5,941 nt of DNA, from assembly GCA_020426085.1 (NCBI GenBank), contig JAGQQP010000286.1, forward strand, positions 1 to 5,941, written 5' to 3'. Under the pieces are notes generated by a model. That model had not been told where the DNA came from. It searched no databases and saw nothing but the letters and a program-made list of their open reading frames with translations. Numbering within the stretch: position 1 is the first letter of the stretch; each line of letters opens with the position of its first letter. The translations under genes were made by a program, and so were the position numbers. This document shows positions 5,405 to 5,941 of the stretch, piece after piece. The stretch is from Planctomycetaceae bacterium. Lineage in GTDB: Bacteria; Planctomycetota; Planctomycetia; Planctomycetales; Planctomycetaceae.

Positions 5405-5941
5405 TTACTCTGGCAGCGTAATTTCGAAAGGCAGCATTTTCAGCGTATCGTCTTTAGGAATGAAGTAGGGGATGAATTCAGCCCGTAGTCTGCTTTGTAG
5501 ATTTTCGAACATTTCCGTGCGTGCCCCCTGCGCAGTGGCTTCTTTTAAATACAGGACACGGGGGTTGATGGCAACTTTCTTCGACCAGAGTGTTTTCTGT
5601 GATTCCCGATCATACCAGGAAAGTTCAAACAGCGCAGCGGTCGTTTCCAGGGTTTGCCCTGTCGCCACTCTTCCCAGCGGATTTGCAGCGGAAGGCTTCA
5701 CGTTTTTGGCAAGTTGTAATGTATTCCCCGCCTGTTCCTTGTATTCAATTTTGAACACAGTGGGTTGATCGTCGGCGACTTGAAAACCTTCTGTTTTCAG
5801 ACGTTGTGTGATGACGTCCCCAAGAATGGATTTGACTTCTTCAGGTTTTCCGAATTTGATTTCACCCACATTTACTTCCAGGCTGACCTGCTGACCGGCA
5901 CCGAGATAAGCCTCGCTCCGACTGTCATAAGCCGCCAGAGT
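5405..5941 (-). CDS. Paralogue of the zinc-ribbon protein's C-terminal domain (5' end outside window)
   Basis: The frame is open from the right edge (beginning TLAAYDSRSEAYLGAGQQ) to TAA at 5405-5407, giving the last 178 residues of a longer protein. The GTG at 5869 is internal, because the similarity continues upstream of it to the edge. It matches residues 505-682 of the protein at 1661-3709 without gaps, about 59% identical. The domain appears to run strand, helix (EEVKSILGDVITQRL), strands (FKIEYKEQAGN; ALFELSWYD; TLWSKKVAINPR), helix (ARTEMFENLQSRL), ending IPYFIPKD. I do not recognise the family. The order loosely resembles small periplasmic domains of outer-membrane assembly lipoproteins, but this is only an impression. 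Whether the missing N-terminus also has a zinc ribbon, membrane helix and propeller cannot be seen. It converges on the sulfatase gene with 10 bp between stops. Confidence 0.85.
   Translation of the reverse strand, partial: TLAAYDSRSEAYLGAGQQVSLEVNVGEIKFGKPEEVKSILGDVITQRLKTEGFQVADDQPTVFKIEYKEQAGNTLQLAKNVKPSAANPLGRVATGQTLETTAALFELSWYDRESQKTLWSKKVAINPRVLYLKEATAQGARTEMFENLQSRLRAEFIPYFIPKDDTLKMLPFEITLPE

Noticed and set aside
1..5941. CRISPR arrays, tRNA or rRNA genes, insertion sequences, integration sites
   Set aside because: No regularly spaced repeats, cloverleaf-like segment, transposase or terminal inverted repeats were seen. The sulfatase flanks show no obvious target-site duplication.

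Overview
The window looks like chromosomal DNA of a planctomycete, most plausibly a Gimesia-like (formerly Planctomyces) member of the Planctomycetales. This is inferred from three things: a secreted type I sulfatase, a membrane-anchored zinc-ribbon protein with a WD40-like extracytoplasmic part, and a three-part metallophosphoesterase with the MetallophosC-type tail, all in DNA of roughly balanced base composition. No taxonomic marker gene is present, so the assignment is tentative.

Layout from left to right. (1) Positions 1-935, + strand: the 3' part of a calcineurin-like metallophosphoesterase whose N-terminus lies outside the window. (2) Positions 936-1025: a short convergent gap with a strong 17-step hairpin at 962-999, probably a bidirectional terminator. 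(3) Positions 1026-1499, - strand: a small exported class II (cytochrome c'/c-556-like) monoheme cytochrome with its CxxCH near the C-terminus. (4) Positions 1500-1660: spacer with a candidate promoter for the cytochrome. (5) Positions 1661-3709, - strand: a 682-residue protein with an N-terminal CxxC/CxxC zinc ribbon, one transmembrane helix, a coiled-coil linker, a propeller-like middle and an unassigned C-terminal domain. (6) Positions 3710-3960: a divergent regulatory gap with a TATAAT box towards the right and an AAATCG-based palindrome. (7) Positions 3961-5394, + strand: a complete secreted type I sulfatase with the CSPTR formylglycine motif. (8) Positions 5405-5941, - strand: the C-terminal 178 residues of a second protein, a close paralogue (about 59% identical, gap-free) of the C-terminal domain of the protein in (5). 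It runs off the right edge.

How the genes relate. The phosphoesterase, cytochrome and sulfatase are separate transcription units with no evident shared pathway. The sulfatase probably removes sulfate esters from polysaccharides outside the cytoplasm, but its substrate cannot be read from the sequence. The notable structure is that the sulfatase, on the opposite strand, sits between two same-direction genes carrying the same unassigned C-terminal domain. This suggests an ancestral duplication with the sulfatase inserted or retained between the copies. I see no CRISPR array, tRNA, rRNA, insertion sequence or defence system, and no strong evidence for a wholly new system. The duplicated domain and the zinc-ribbon/propeller architecture are the best leads.
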